Shown one piece after another: positions 1-6,921 of a DNA stretch of 64,000 bases. Under the pieces are notes generated by a model. The model had not been told where the DNA came from. It did not search any database and saw only the letters and a program-made list of their open reading frames with translations. The translations under genes were made by a program, and so were the position numbers. Origin of the DNA: an uncultured Bacteroides sp. (GTDB lineage Bacteria > Bacteroidota > Bacteroidia > Bacteroidales > Bacteroidaceae); the NCBI RefSeq assembly GCF_958445495.1, contig NZ_CAUCSQ010000008.1, positions 61,420 through 125,419 on the forward strand, given 5' to 3'. How positions within the stretch are numbered: position 1 is the first letter of the stretch; each line of letters starts with the position of its first letter.

Positions 1-193
1 TACGAATTATTTGCTTGTCCTTGGGTATGGGGAAGGTAAATTTCAGATTATTAAGTGCTTTTGTCAGGAGGGGAAGGCGGGGGATAGGGTTAGACAATCG
101 TTGTAAATTCAACCGTTAAGTGATAAAATAGAGAAATAATGCCGCTGTTTTCTTACAATTATTCGCTTTTATGTGATTTTTTTCTTCGATTTG

Positions 194-224
194 TTTGGAG
201 ATAATAAAAAAGCCCTTACCTTTG
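194..224 (+). promoter_or_regulatory. Bacteroides-type promoter of the ilv operon
   Basis: TTTG at 194-197 is followed by exactly 19 bases and TACCTTTG at 217-224, a full match to the Bacteroides primary sigma consensus TTTG-N19-TAnnTTTG. Transcription should begin near 230, leaving roughly 20 bases before the leader peptide and about 195 before ilvD. The upstream stretch 1-193 shows no gene or other element that I can recognise. Confidence 0.8.
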
Positions 225-251
225 CAGCACGAAAATAAAGCATAAGGAAAA

Positions 252-329
252 ATGAATATGTTACATACATCTATTAACCTGGCAGTCTTGCATATTATTC
301 GCGTCGTGGTGGTCCCATCAAGAGCGTGA
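252..329 (+). CDS. ilv operon leader peptide (25 aa)
   Basis: A short reading frame begins with ATG at 252 (second ATG in frame at 258) and ends with TGA at 327-329. Eleven of its 25 residues are branched-chain amino acids: Leu4, Ile8, Leu10, Val12, Leu13, Ile15, Ile16 and a run of four Val at 18-21. Its position between a consensus promoter and an attenuator hairpin, directly before ilvD, is that of a regulatory leader peptide whose translation rate senses charged Leu/Ile/Val tRNAs. The stop codon lies inside the antiterminator strand (326-335), so a ribosome finishing the peptide would mask that strand, while one stalled at the Val run would leave it free. No product function is expected for the peptide itself. 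It is too short for ordinary gene callers and is probably unannotated in many genomes. Confidence 0.8.
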   Translation: MNMLHTSINLAVLHIIRVVVVPSRA

Positions 330-386
330 GAAAGGTTTTATGTATGTGTTCGTACCGTAAAAGATAGAATTTGGAGCCTTTCTCAC
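326..386 (+). promoter_or_regulatory. antiterminator of the ilv attenuator
   Basis: The segment GTGAGAAAGG (326-335) is the exact reverse complement of CCTTTCTCAC (377-386), which is also the 5' arm of the terminator hairpin. The two pairings are mutually exclusive. The antiterminator helix has ten Watson-Crick pairs with no wobble, whereas the same bases in the terminator include two G-U pairs, so the antiterminator is well able to compete when its 5' strand is exposed by ribosome stalling. Confidence 0.75.
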
Positions 387-410
387 TTGTGTGAGGGAGG
401 CTCTTTAATT
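374..410 (+). terminator. attenuator terminator before ilvD
   Basis: GAGCCTTTCTCAC (374-386), a TTGT loop (387-390) and GTGAGGGAGGCTC (391-403) form a 13-bp hairpin with two G-U pairs, followed by TTTAATT. It ends 16 bases before the ilvD start codon. It is read as the regulated terminator of the ilv leader; the U tract is short, so termination may be partial. Confidence 0.75.
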
Positions 411-425
411 AAAAGATGGATTGAA

Positions 426-2228
426 ATGAAAAAGCAGTTACGCAGTTCGTTTAGTACGCAAGGCCGTAGGATGGCGGGAGCCCGTGCATTGTGGGCGGCC
501 AACGGCATGAAGAAGAGTCAGATGGGAAAACCTGTCATTGCAATCGTTAACTCGTTCACGCAGTTTGTGCCGGGACATGTGCATCTGCACGAAATCGGAC
601 AACTGGTGAAGGCGGAGATTGAGAAGCTGGGATGTTTCGCTGCGGAATTCAACACGATAGCGATTGATGACGGTATAGCGATGGGGCATGACGGGATGCT
701 TTATTCGCTTCCCTCGCGCGATATCATAGCGGACAGCGTGGAGTATATGGTGAATGCGCACAAGGCGGATGCTATGGTGTGTATCAGTAATTGCGACAAA
801 ATCACTCCGGGCATGTTGATGGCGGCCATGCGCCTGAACATACCTGCCGTGTTCGTGTCGGGAGGCCCGATGGAGGCGGGAGAATGGAACGGACGGCATC
901 TGGACTTAATCGACGCGATGATTCAGTCGGCGGACGAAAGCGTAAGCGACCGGGAGGTGGCCGATATCGAACAGAATGCATGTCCTACGTGCGGGTGCTG
1001 TTCCGGCATGTTTACCGCTAATTCCATGAACTGCCTGAACGAGGCTATCGGACTGGCTCTTCCGGGCAACGGGACGATTGTGGCTACGCACGAAAACCGT
1101 ACGCAGCTTTTCAAGGATGCCGCCAGGCTAATCGTGGAGAATGCGAGGCTGTATTATGAGGAAGGGGATGAAAGCGTGCTTCCCCGCAGCATTGCCACCC
1201 GTCAGGCGTTTCTGAATGCCATGACTCTGGACATAGCGATGGGAGGCTCCACCAATACGGTCCTGCATTTATTGGCGGTGGCGCATGAAGCGGGGGTGGA
1301 TTTTAAGATGGACGACATAGACATGCTGTCGCGCAAAACTCCCTGTCTTTGCAAGGTTGCCCCGAATACGCAGAAATATCACATTCAGGATGTGAACCGT
1401 GCCGGCGGCATTATCGCTATCATGGACGAATTGGCGAAAGGCGGCCTGGTCGATACTTCCGTCCGCCGTGTAGACGGAATGACCCTGGCGGAGGCCATCG
1501 GCAACTATTCGATTACCGCTCCGGGCGTATGTGAGGAGGCTATCCGGAAATATTCGAGCGCCGCCGGAAATAAGTTTAATCTCGTACTCGGCTCGCAGGC
1601 TGCCTATTATAAGGAATTGGATACGAACCGTACGGACGGGTGTATCCGTGATTTGGAACATGCTTACAGCAAGGACGGCGGGCTTGCCGTATTGAAAGGC
1701 AACATTGCGCAGGACGGTTGCGTGGTGAAAACGGCGGGTGTGGATGAAAGTATCTGGAGGTTCACCGGTCCCGCTAAGGTGTTCGATTCGCAGGAAGCGG
1801 CGTGCGAGGGTATTCTGGGCGGCCGGGTTGTCAGCGGCGACGTGGTTGTCATTACGCACGAAGGCCCGAAGGGCGGTCCCGGCATGCAGGAGATGCTTTA
1901 TCCTACCTCTTATATCAAATCCCGCCATTTGGGGAAGGAATGCGCTTTGATTACCGACGGGCGTTTCAGCGGCGGGACTTCCGGGCTGAGTATCGGGCAT
2001 ATTTCTCCCGAAGCGGCTGCCGGAGGCAATATCGGCAAGATTGTGGACGGGGATATCATTGAAATCGACATTCCCGCCCGGACGATTAACGTGCGGTTGA
2101 CGGATGAAGAACTGGCCGCCCGTCCGATGGCTCCCGTCACTCGTGACCGTTGCGTATCGAAGAGTTTGAAGGCTTACGCCAGTATGGTGAGCTCCGCCGA
2201 TAAGGGGGCAGTGAGAATAATCGATTGA
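426..2228 (+). CDS. ilvD: dihydroxy-acid dehydratase
   Basis: This 600-residue protein dehydrates 2,3-dihydroxy-isovalerate and 2,3-dihydroxy-3-methylvalerate to the 2-keto acid precursors of valine and isoleucine, in the cytoplasm. Family hallmarks are the NSFTQFVPGHVHL stretch near residue 43, the NCDKITPGM motif with Cys123, and the Cys-rich CPTCGCC motif at 186-192 that supplies iron-sulfur ligands. The C-terminal GRFSGGTSG stretch is also typical. An in-frame ATG at 387 exists, but it lies in the attenuator hairpin, and homologues begin at MKKQLRS, so 426 is chosen. It is the first structural gene of the ilv operon; ilvB follows after 62 bases. Expression is expected to depend on the attenuator immediately upstream. 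Confidence 0.97.
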   Translation: MKKQLRSSFSTQGRRMAGARALWAANGMKKSQMGKPVIAIVNSFTQFVPGHVHLHEIGQLVKAEIEKLGCFAAEFNTIAIDDGIAMGHDGMLYSLPSRDIIADSVEYMVNAHKADAMVCISNCDKITPGMLMAAMRLNIPAVFVSGGPMEAGEWNGRHLDLIDAMIQSADESVSDREVADIEQNACPTCGCCSGMFTANSMNCLNEAIGLALPGNGTIVATHENRTQLFKDAARLIVENARLYYEEGDESVLPRSIATRQAFLNAMTLDIAMGGSTNTVLHLLAVAHEAGVDFKMDDIDMLSRKTPCLCKVAPNTQKYHIQDVNRAGGIIAIMDELAKGGLVDTSVRRVDGMTLAEAIGNYSITAPGVCEEAIRKYSSAAGNKFNLVLGSQAAYYKELDTNRTDGCIRDLEHAYSKDGGLAVLKGNIAQDGCVVKTAGVDESIWRFTGPAKVFDSQEAACEGILGGRVVSGDVVVITHEGPKGGPGMQEMLYPTSYIKSRHLGKECALITDGRFSGGTSGLSIGHISPEAAAGGNIGKIVDGDIIEIDIPARTINVRLTDEELAARPMAPVTRDRCVSKSLKAYASMVSSADKGAVRIID

Positions 2229-2290
2229 CGGGCGGCGGTTTGCCGCATTGTCTTCGAATAATAAAATCGTCAAACAGTAAATCAGAATAG

Positions 2291-3988
2291 ATGAGTAAAG
2301 ATTTAATAACAGGTGCGGAGGCGTTGATGCGTTCGCTGGAACATCAGGGGGTAACTACTATTTTCGGTTATCCGGGCGGTTCTATCATGCCGGTATTTGA
2401 TGCTTTGTACGACCATCAAAGTACATTGAACCATATTCTGGTCCGTCACGAACAGGGGGCTGCCCATGCGGCGCAGGGGTTTGCCCGCGTATCGGGGCAG
2501 GTAGGCGTATGTCTGGTGACGAGTGGTCCCGGAGCGACCAATACCATTACCGGCATTGCCGATGCCATGATTGACAGTACGCCTATCGTTGTGATTGCCG
2601 GGCAGGTGGGAACGGGTTTTCTCGGTACGGATGCTTTTCAGGAGGTGGATTTGGTGGGCATAACGCAGCCTATCTCCAAATGGAGTTATCAGATTCGCCG
2701 CGCGGAGGATGTCGCATGGGCGGTGGCGCGTGCGTTTTATATCGCCAGTAGCGGTCGTCCCGGTCCTGTGGTGCTGGACTTTGCCAAGAATGCGCAAGTC
2801 GAGAAAACGAAATACGAACCTACGAAACTGGATTTTGTCCGTAGTTATGTTCCGGTTCCCGATACGGACGAAGAGGCTGTGAAAATGGCTGCCGAACTGA
2901 TTAACAATGCCGAACGTCCGCTGGTATTGGTGGGACAGGGCGTGGAGCTGGGAAATGCCCAGAACGAGCTGCGTGCCTTTATCGAAAAGGCGGATATGCC
3001 TGCCGGATGCACTTTGCTCGGACTTTCCGCTTTGCCTACCGAACATCCCTTGAATAAAGGCATGTTGGGAATGCACGGTAATCTGGGACCGAACATCAAT
3101 ACCAACAAATGTGATGTATTGGTTGCTGTCGGCATGCGTTTTGACGACCGTGTGACCGGTAATCTGGCTACTTATGCCAAGCAGGCGAAGGTCATCCATT
3201 TCGATATTGACCCGGCGGAAATAAATAAGAATGTAAAGGTGGATGTGGCTGTTTTAGGGGATTGCAAGGATACGCTGGCCGCCGTGACCCGGCTGTTGAA
3301 GGAGAACAAGCATACGCAGTGGAATGACAGTTTCAGGGAATATGAGAAGGTGGAAGAGGAAAAGGTGATTCGCCCGGAACTTTATCCTGTTACGGATTCG
3401 CTGACTATGGGGGAGGTTGCGCGTGCCGTGAGTGAGGCTACCCGCCACGAGGCTGTGCTGGTGACGGATGTCGGGCAAAACCAGATGATTTCCGCGCGTT
3501 ATTTTAAATATACCAAAGAACGGAGTATCATTACTTCCGGCGGATTGGGGACTATGGGATTCGGCCTTCCCGCGGCTATCGGGGCTACTTTCGGCGCTCC
3601 GGAACGTACCGTATGCGTGTTTATGGGAGACGGCGGGCTGCAGATGAATATTCAGGAGCTGGGCACTGTCATGGAACGGCGGGCTCCGGTTAAAATCATC
3701 TGCCTGAACAACAACTTCCTGGGAAATGTGCGCCAATGGCAGGCGATGTTTTTCAACCGCCGTTATTCGTTTACTCCGATGCTGAATCCGGACTATATGA
3801 AGATTGCTTCCGCTTATGATATTCCTTCCAGGCGCGTTTGCTCGCGTGAGGAGCTGAAAGAGGCGATTCATGAGATGCTGGCTACGGACGGCCCGTTCCT
3901 GTTGGAGGCGTGCGTGGTGGAAGAAGGTAATGTCCTGCCGATGACTCCTCCGGGCGGTTCGGTCAACCAGATGCTGCTGGAGTGCTGA
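2291..3988 (+). CDS. ilvB: acetolactate synthase, large catalytic subunit
   Basis: A 565-residue thiamine-diphosphate enzyme that condenses two pyruvates to acetolactate, or pyruvate with 2-oxobutyrate to acetohydroxybutyrate. The N-terminal pyrimidine-binding domain has the YPGGSIMPVFDAL and RHEQGAAHAAQGFAR motifs carrying the catalytic Glu; a central FAD-type domain follows; and the C-terminal domain has the ThDP motif beginning MGDGGLQMN and ending at LNNNFLG. Length matches biosynthetic (anabolic) large subunits. It sits between ilvD and the regulatory subunit gene ilvN (93-base gap), consistent with a heteromeric, feedback-regulated AHAS. Confidence 0.96.
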   Translation: MSKDLITGAEALMRSLEHQGVTTIFGYPGGSIMPVFDALYDHQSTLNHILVRHEQGAAHAAQGFARVSGQVGVCLVTSGPGATNTITGIADAMIDSTPIVVIAGQVGTGFLGTDAFQEVDLVGITQPISKWSYQIRRAEDVAWAVARAFYIASSGRPGPVVLDFAKNAQVEKTKYEPTKLDFVRSYVPVPDTDEEAVKMAAELINNAERPLVLVGQGVELGNAQNELRAFIEKADMPAGCTLLGLSALPTEHPLNKGMLGMHGNLGPNINTNKCDVLVAVGMRFDDRVTGNLATYAKQAKVIHFDIDPAEINKNVKVDVAVLGDCKDTLAAVTRLLKENKHTQWNDSFREYEKVEEEKVIRPELYPVTDSLTMGEVARAVSEATRHEAVLVTDVGQNQMISARYFKYTKERSIITSGGLGTMGFGLPAAIGATFGAPERTVCVFMGDGGLQMNIQELGTVMERRAPVKIICLNNNFLGNVRQWQAMFFNRRYSFTPMLNPDYMKIASAYDIPSRRVCSREELKEAIHEMLATDGPFLLEACVVEEGNVLPMTPPGGSVNQMLLEC

Positions 3989-4081
3989 AATGATTATTAA
4001 CTATCTGTTTTGGGTCTTGGATTGAGGCGACGTTGCCGGTCGCATCCAGGTTCGAGATTCAAAGTTCAAAATTCAAGATTG

Positions 4082-4639
4082 ATGAAGACATTATATACTA
4101 TTATCGTTCATTCCGAAAACATTGCCGGATTGCTGAACCAAGTGACAGCCGTGTTTACCCGCCGACAGATAAATATCGAAAGCCTGAATGTTTCCGCCTC
4201 TTCCATTAAAGGCGTGCATAAATATACCATTACCGCCTGGACGGATAAGGATACCATCGAGAAGGTGGTCAGGCAGATAGAGAAGAAGATTGATGTGATT
4301 CAGGCGCATTATTTTACGGAGGATGAAATCTATTTCCACGAAATCGCCTTGTACAAGGTGTCTACTCCTGCATTCCAGGAGAATCCGGAAGCGTCTAAAT
4401 TGATTCGTAAGTATAATGCGCGTATCGTGGAGGTGAATCCGGTGTTCTCGATTGTGGAGAAAAACGGCATGAGCGAAGACATAACTTCGCTTTACGGTGA
4501 ACTTCGGGCATTGAATTGTGTTTTGCAGTTTGTCCGTTCGGGACGTGTGGCGATTACGACCAGTTGTTTTGAACGGGTGAACGAGTTTCTGGACGGACGG
4601 GAAGCGAGATATAATGAAAGCAAAAAACAACAGGAATAA
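4082..4639 (+). CDS. ilvN: acetolactate synthase, small regulatory subunit
   Basis: The 185-residue product starts with a clear ACT domain (residues about 3-75; TLYTIIVHSENIAGLLNQ) that binds valine for feedback inhibition, followed by the AHAS small-subunit C-terminal domain. An upstream in-frame ATG at 4010 would add 24 basic residues of low-complexity origin that do not fit the family, so ATG 4082 is used. The bases just before it form an AT-rich run with repeated ATTCAAA words (see findings). The stop codon TAA overlaps by one base the ATG of the thioesterase gene, indicating translational coupling. Confidence 0.94.
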   Translation: MKTLYTIIVHSENIAGLLNQVTAVFTRRQINIESLNVSASSIKGVHKYTITAWTDKDTIEKVVRQIEKKIDVIQAHYFTEDEIYFHEIALYKVSTPAFQENPEASKLIRKYNARIVEVNPVFSIVEKNGMSEDITSLYGELRALNCVLQFVRSGRVAITTSCFERVNEFLDGREARYNESKKQQE

Positions 4640-5382
4640 TGGGTGAAGGAAATAAAATAGGGGTTTATAAGTTCGTGGCGGAACCGTTCCATGTGGATTT
4701 TAACGGACGTCTCACTATGGGGGTGCTGGGAAACCACTTGCTGAACTGTGCGGGTTTTCATGCGAGTGACCGTGGTTTCGGCATCGCGACGCTGAATGAG
4801 GATAATTATACGTGGGTGCTTTCGCGCTTGGCGGTCGAACTGGACGAGATGCCTTACCAGTATGAGGATTTTTCGATTCAGACGTGGGTGGAGAATGTCT
4901 ACCGCCTGTTTACAGACCGTAACTTCGCTATTCTCGACAAGGACGGCAGGAAGATTGGCTATGCGCGTTCCGTATGGGCGATGATTAACCTCAAGACTCG
5001 CAAGCCGGCGGATTTGCTCGCATTGCATGGGGGGAGCATTGCGGATTATGTGTGTGACGAACCTTGTCCCATAGAAAAGCCTTCCCGCATTAAAGTGACG
5101 GGCGGACGGCCTGTAGCCGGCTTGACGGCGAAATACAGCGATATAGATATTAACGGCCATGTGAACAGCATCCGTTATATCGAGCATATCCTTGATTTGT
5201 TTCCGATTGATGTGTACAGGACGAAACGAATCCGGCGTTTTGAAATGGCGTATGTGGCTGAAAGTTATTTTGGGGACGAGCTTTCTTTTTTCTGTGATGA
5301 GGCGGACGGGAATGAGTTCCACATAGAAGTGAAAAAGAACGGCAGCGAGGTTGTCTGCCGCTCGAAAGTGATATTCGAATGA
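4639..5382 (+). CDS. acyl-ACP thioesterase family protein
   Basis: A 247-residue double hot-dog protein of the plant FatA/FatB-like acyl-ACP thioesterase family, expected to release free fatty acids from acyl-carrier protein in the cytoplasm. The second hot-dog repeat has the hallmark YSDIDINGHVNSIRYIE (about residues 173-189), which carries the conserved Asn/His active-site residues seen in plant enzymes. The first repeat covers roughly residues 8-130. It is locked into the ilv operon: its ATG overlaps the ilvN stop and ilvC follows 71 bases later. I recall that a Bacteroides thetaiotaomicron homologue has a solved structure annotated as acyl-ACP thioesterase. Its role in a branched-chain amino acid operon is not obvious; acting on branched acyl-ACPs primed from Leu/Ile/Val catabolites is an inference. 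Confidence 0.85.
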   Translation: MGEGNKIGVYKFVAEPFHVDFNGRLTMGVLGNHLLNCAGFHASDRGFGIATLNEDNYTWVLSRLAVELDEMPYQYEDFSIQTWVENVYRLFTDRNFAILDKDGRKIGYARSVWAMINLKTRKPADLLALHGGSIADYVCDEPCPIEKPSRIKVTGGRPVAGLTAKYSDIDINGHVNSIRYIEHILDLFPIDVYRTKRIRRFEMAYVAESYFGDELSFFCDEADGNEFHIEVKKNGSEVVCRSKVIFE

Positions 5383-5453
5383 GTGATTGAAGAAGATAAC
5401 ATAAATTAATAACGGGCGGCGTAAGCTGCCGAAACTAAAAAACAAAAAAGAAA

Positions 5454-6497
5454 ATGGCACAGTTGAATTTTGGCGGTACTATTGAGAATGTAGTAATCCG
5501 TGATGAATTTCCTTTGGAAAAGGCTCGTGAAGTATTGAAAGATGAGACAATCGCCGTAATCGGTTATGGTGTGCAGGGTCCCGGACAGGCATTGAACTTG
5601 CGTGATAACGGTTTCAATGTGATTGTCGGCCAGCGTCAGGGAAAAACTTACGATAAAGCGGTAGCGGACGGATGGGTTCCGGGTGAGACTTTGTTTGGCA
5701 TTGAGGAAGCTTGCCAGAAAGGCACGATTGTCATGTGCCTGTTGTCTGACGCTGCGGTAATGTCCGTATGGCCTACTATCAAACCGTATCTGACTGCGGG
5801 AAAGGCTCTTTATTTCTCCCATGGTTTTGCTATTACGTGGAATGACCGTACGGGAGTGGTTCCTCCTGCCGATATCGATGTGATTATGGTCGCTCCCAAA
5901 GGTTCGGGCACTTCTTTGCGTACCATGTTCCTCGAAGGACGCGGATTGAATTCTTCTTACGCTATCTATCAGGATGCTACGGGAAAGGCTATGGACAGGA
6001 CGATAGCGCTGGGTATCGGTATCGGTTCGGGCTATTTGTTTGAAACGACTTTCCAGCGTGAGGCTACTTCGGACTTGACCGGCGAACGCGGTTCGTTGAT
6101 GGGTGCAATCCAGGGGTTGTTGCTGGCTCAGTATGAGGTGTTGCGTGAAAACGGCCATTCTCCTTCCGAGGCGTTCAACGAGACGGTGGAAGAGCTGACT
6201 CAGTCATTGATGCCGTTGTTTGCCAAGAACGGTATGGACTGGATGTATGCTAATTGTTCCACTACTGCCCAGCGTGGTGCTCTTGATTGGATGGGCCCGT
6301 TCCACGATGCTATCAAACCGGTAGTTGAAAAGTTGTACAACAGCGTTAAAACCGGCAATGAGGCGCAGATTTCCATTGACAGCAACTCACAACCTGATTA
6401 TCGCGAGAAACTGAATGAAGAACTTCGTCAGTTGCGCGAGAGTGAAATGTGGCAGACTGCTGTTACGGTACGCAAGCTGCGTCCCGAAAATAACTAA
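5454..6497 (+). CDS. ilvC: ketol-acid reductoisomerase
   Basis: A 347-residue enzyme that isomerises and reduces acetolactate or acetohydroxybutyrate to the dihydroxy acids used by IlvD. The N-terminal Rossmann motif reads GYGVQGPGQALNLRDNG (about residues 38-54), followed by the cofactor loop GQRQGKTYDKA. The C-terminal knotted helical domain contains SDLTGERG and ETVEEL, which supply metal-binding acidic residues. The SDxxGERG form resembles plant-type KARI more than the common short bacterial class, and the cofactor loop lacks the usual Ser-x-Ser. It is the last gene of the ilv operon and is followed by a strong intrinsic terminator. Confidence 0.95.
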   Translation: MAQLNFGGTIENVVIRDEFPLEKAREVLKDETIAVIGYGVQGPGQALNLRDNGFNVIVGQRQGKTYDKAVADGWVPGETLFGIEEACQKGTIVMCLLSDAAVMSVWPTIKPYLTAGKALYFSHGFAITWNDRTGVVPPADIDVIMVAPKGSGTSLRTMFLEGRGLNSSYAIYQDATGKAMDRTIALGIGIGSGYLFETTFQREATSDLTGERGSLMGAIQGLLLAQYEVLRENGHSPSEAFNETVEELTQSLMPLFAKNGMDWMYANCSTTAQRGALDWMGPFHDAIKPVVEKLYNSVKTGNEAQISIDSNSQPDYREKLNEELRQLRESEMWQTAVTVRKLRPENN

Positions 6498-6527
6498 CCG
6501 GTTGCCTTTATTATTACTCAGGCATAG

Positions 6528-6558
6528 AAGCGGAAGGAATATTTCTTTCCGCTTTTTT
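6528..6558 (+). terminator. intrinsic terminator of the ilv operon
   Basis: AAGCGGAAGGAA (6528-6539) pairs with TTTCTTTCCGCTT (6542-6554), allowing one G-U pair, and is followed by a run of T to 6558. It lies 30 bases after the ilvC stop. Confidence 0.85.
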
Positions 6559-6601
6559 CATATATTCGGATTAATTAAGTAGGAAAATACAAGTTTGTTG
6601 C

Positions 6602-6890
6602 TATCTTTGTAGCATGATGTGGAAAAGTTGCCGCAGGGTATTTATACAGGCGGCATCGAAATAAGGACAAAATGTGATTCGTACTTTCCCGTCATTAACG
6701 GCTTGTTTTTGGGCTTTGGAGGATTTATTCTGACGGAGTGAGGAAACGGCCGGCGTTTTTTTATCGGGCTGTGTTCCGGAACTGGGAATGTTTCCGGCAC
6801 GGTGAGATGGAAAAGGGATATGAAATGGAAAAATTGTTTGTTTTGTTTGTGTTAAAAAGAGTCTTGTTTCGTGAGAAAAGAGATTTTGGG
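6602..6890 (+). other. gene-free stretch with a possible short transcript
   Basis: The 400 bases between ilvC and the helicase gene hold no convincing protein gene. A TATCTTTG box (6602-6609) matches the Bacteroides -7 element, though no TTTG is found 19 bases upstream. Right after it is a 16-codon frame (6614-6664, MMWKSCRRVF...). The region ends at a very strong plus-strand terminator (6891-6921). A transcript of about 300 nt, possibly noncoding, is therefore possible. Local inverted repeats occur (CCGT/ACGG near 6690; CCGGAA/TTTCCGG near 6775-6797). Confidence 0.25.
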
Positions 6891-6921
6891 AAAAGAGGAT
6901 TATAGGTAATCCTCTTTTTTT
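6891..6921. terminator. bidirectional terminator at the helicase 3' end
   Basis: AAAAGAGGATTA (6891-6902) and TAATCCTCTTTT (6907-6918) pair perfectly over 12 bases around a four-base loop. On the plus strand the hairpin is followed by T to 6921; on the minus strand the helicase stop codon (6900-6902) is inside the hairpin and a shorter T run follows. The plus-strand geometry is better than needed if nothing were transcribed from 6602. Confidence 0.75.

Noticed and set aside
1269..2273. 334-codon open frame on the minus strand opposite ilvD
   Set aside because: It lies entirely opposite a strongly conserved enzyme gene, has no recognisable domain and is the usual antisense shadow of a GC-rich third-position pattern.
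4492..5460. 322-codon open frame on the minus strand opposite ilvN and the thioesterase
   Set aside because: Antisense to two genes with clear family motifs; low-complexity, no known fold.
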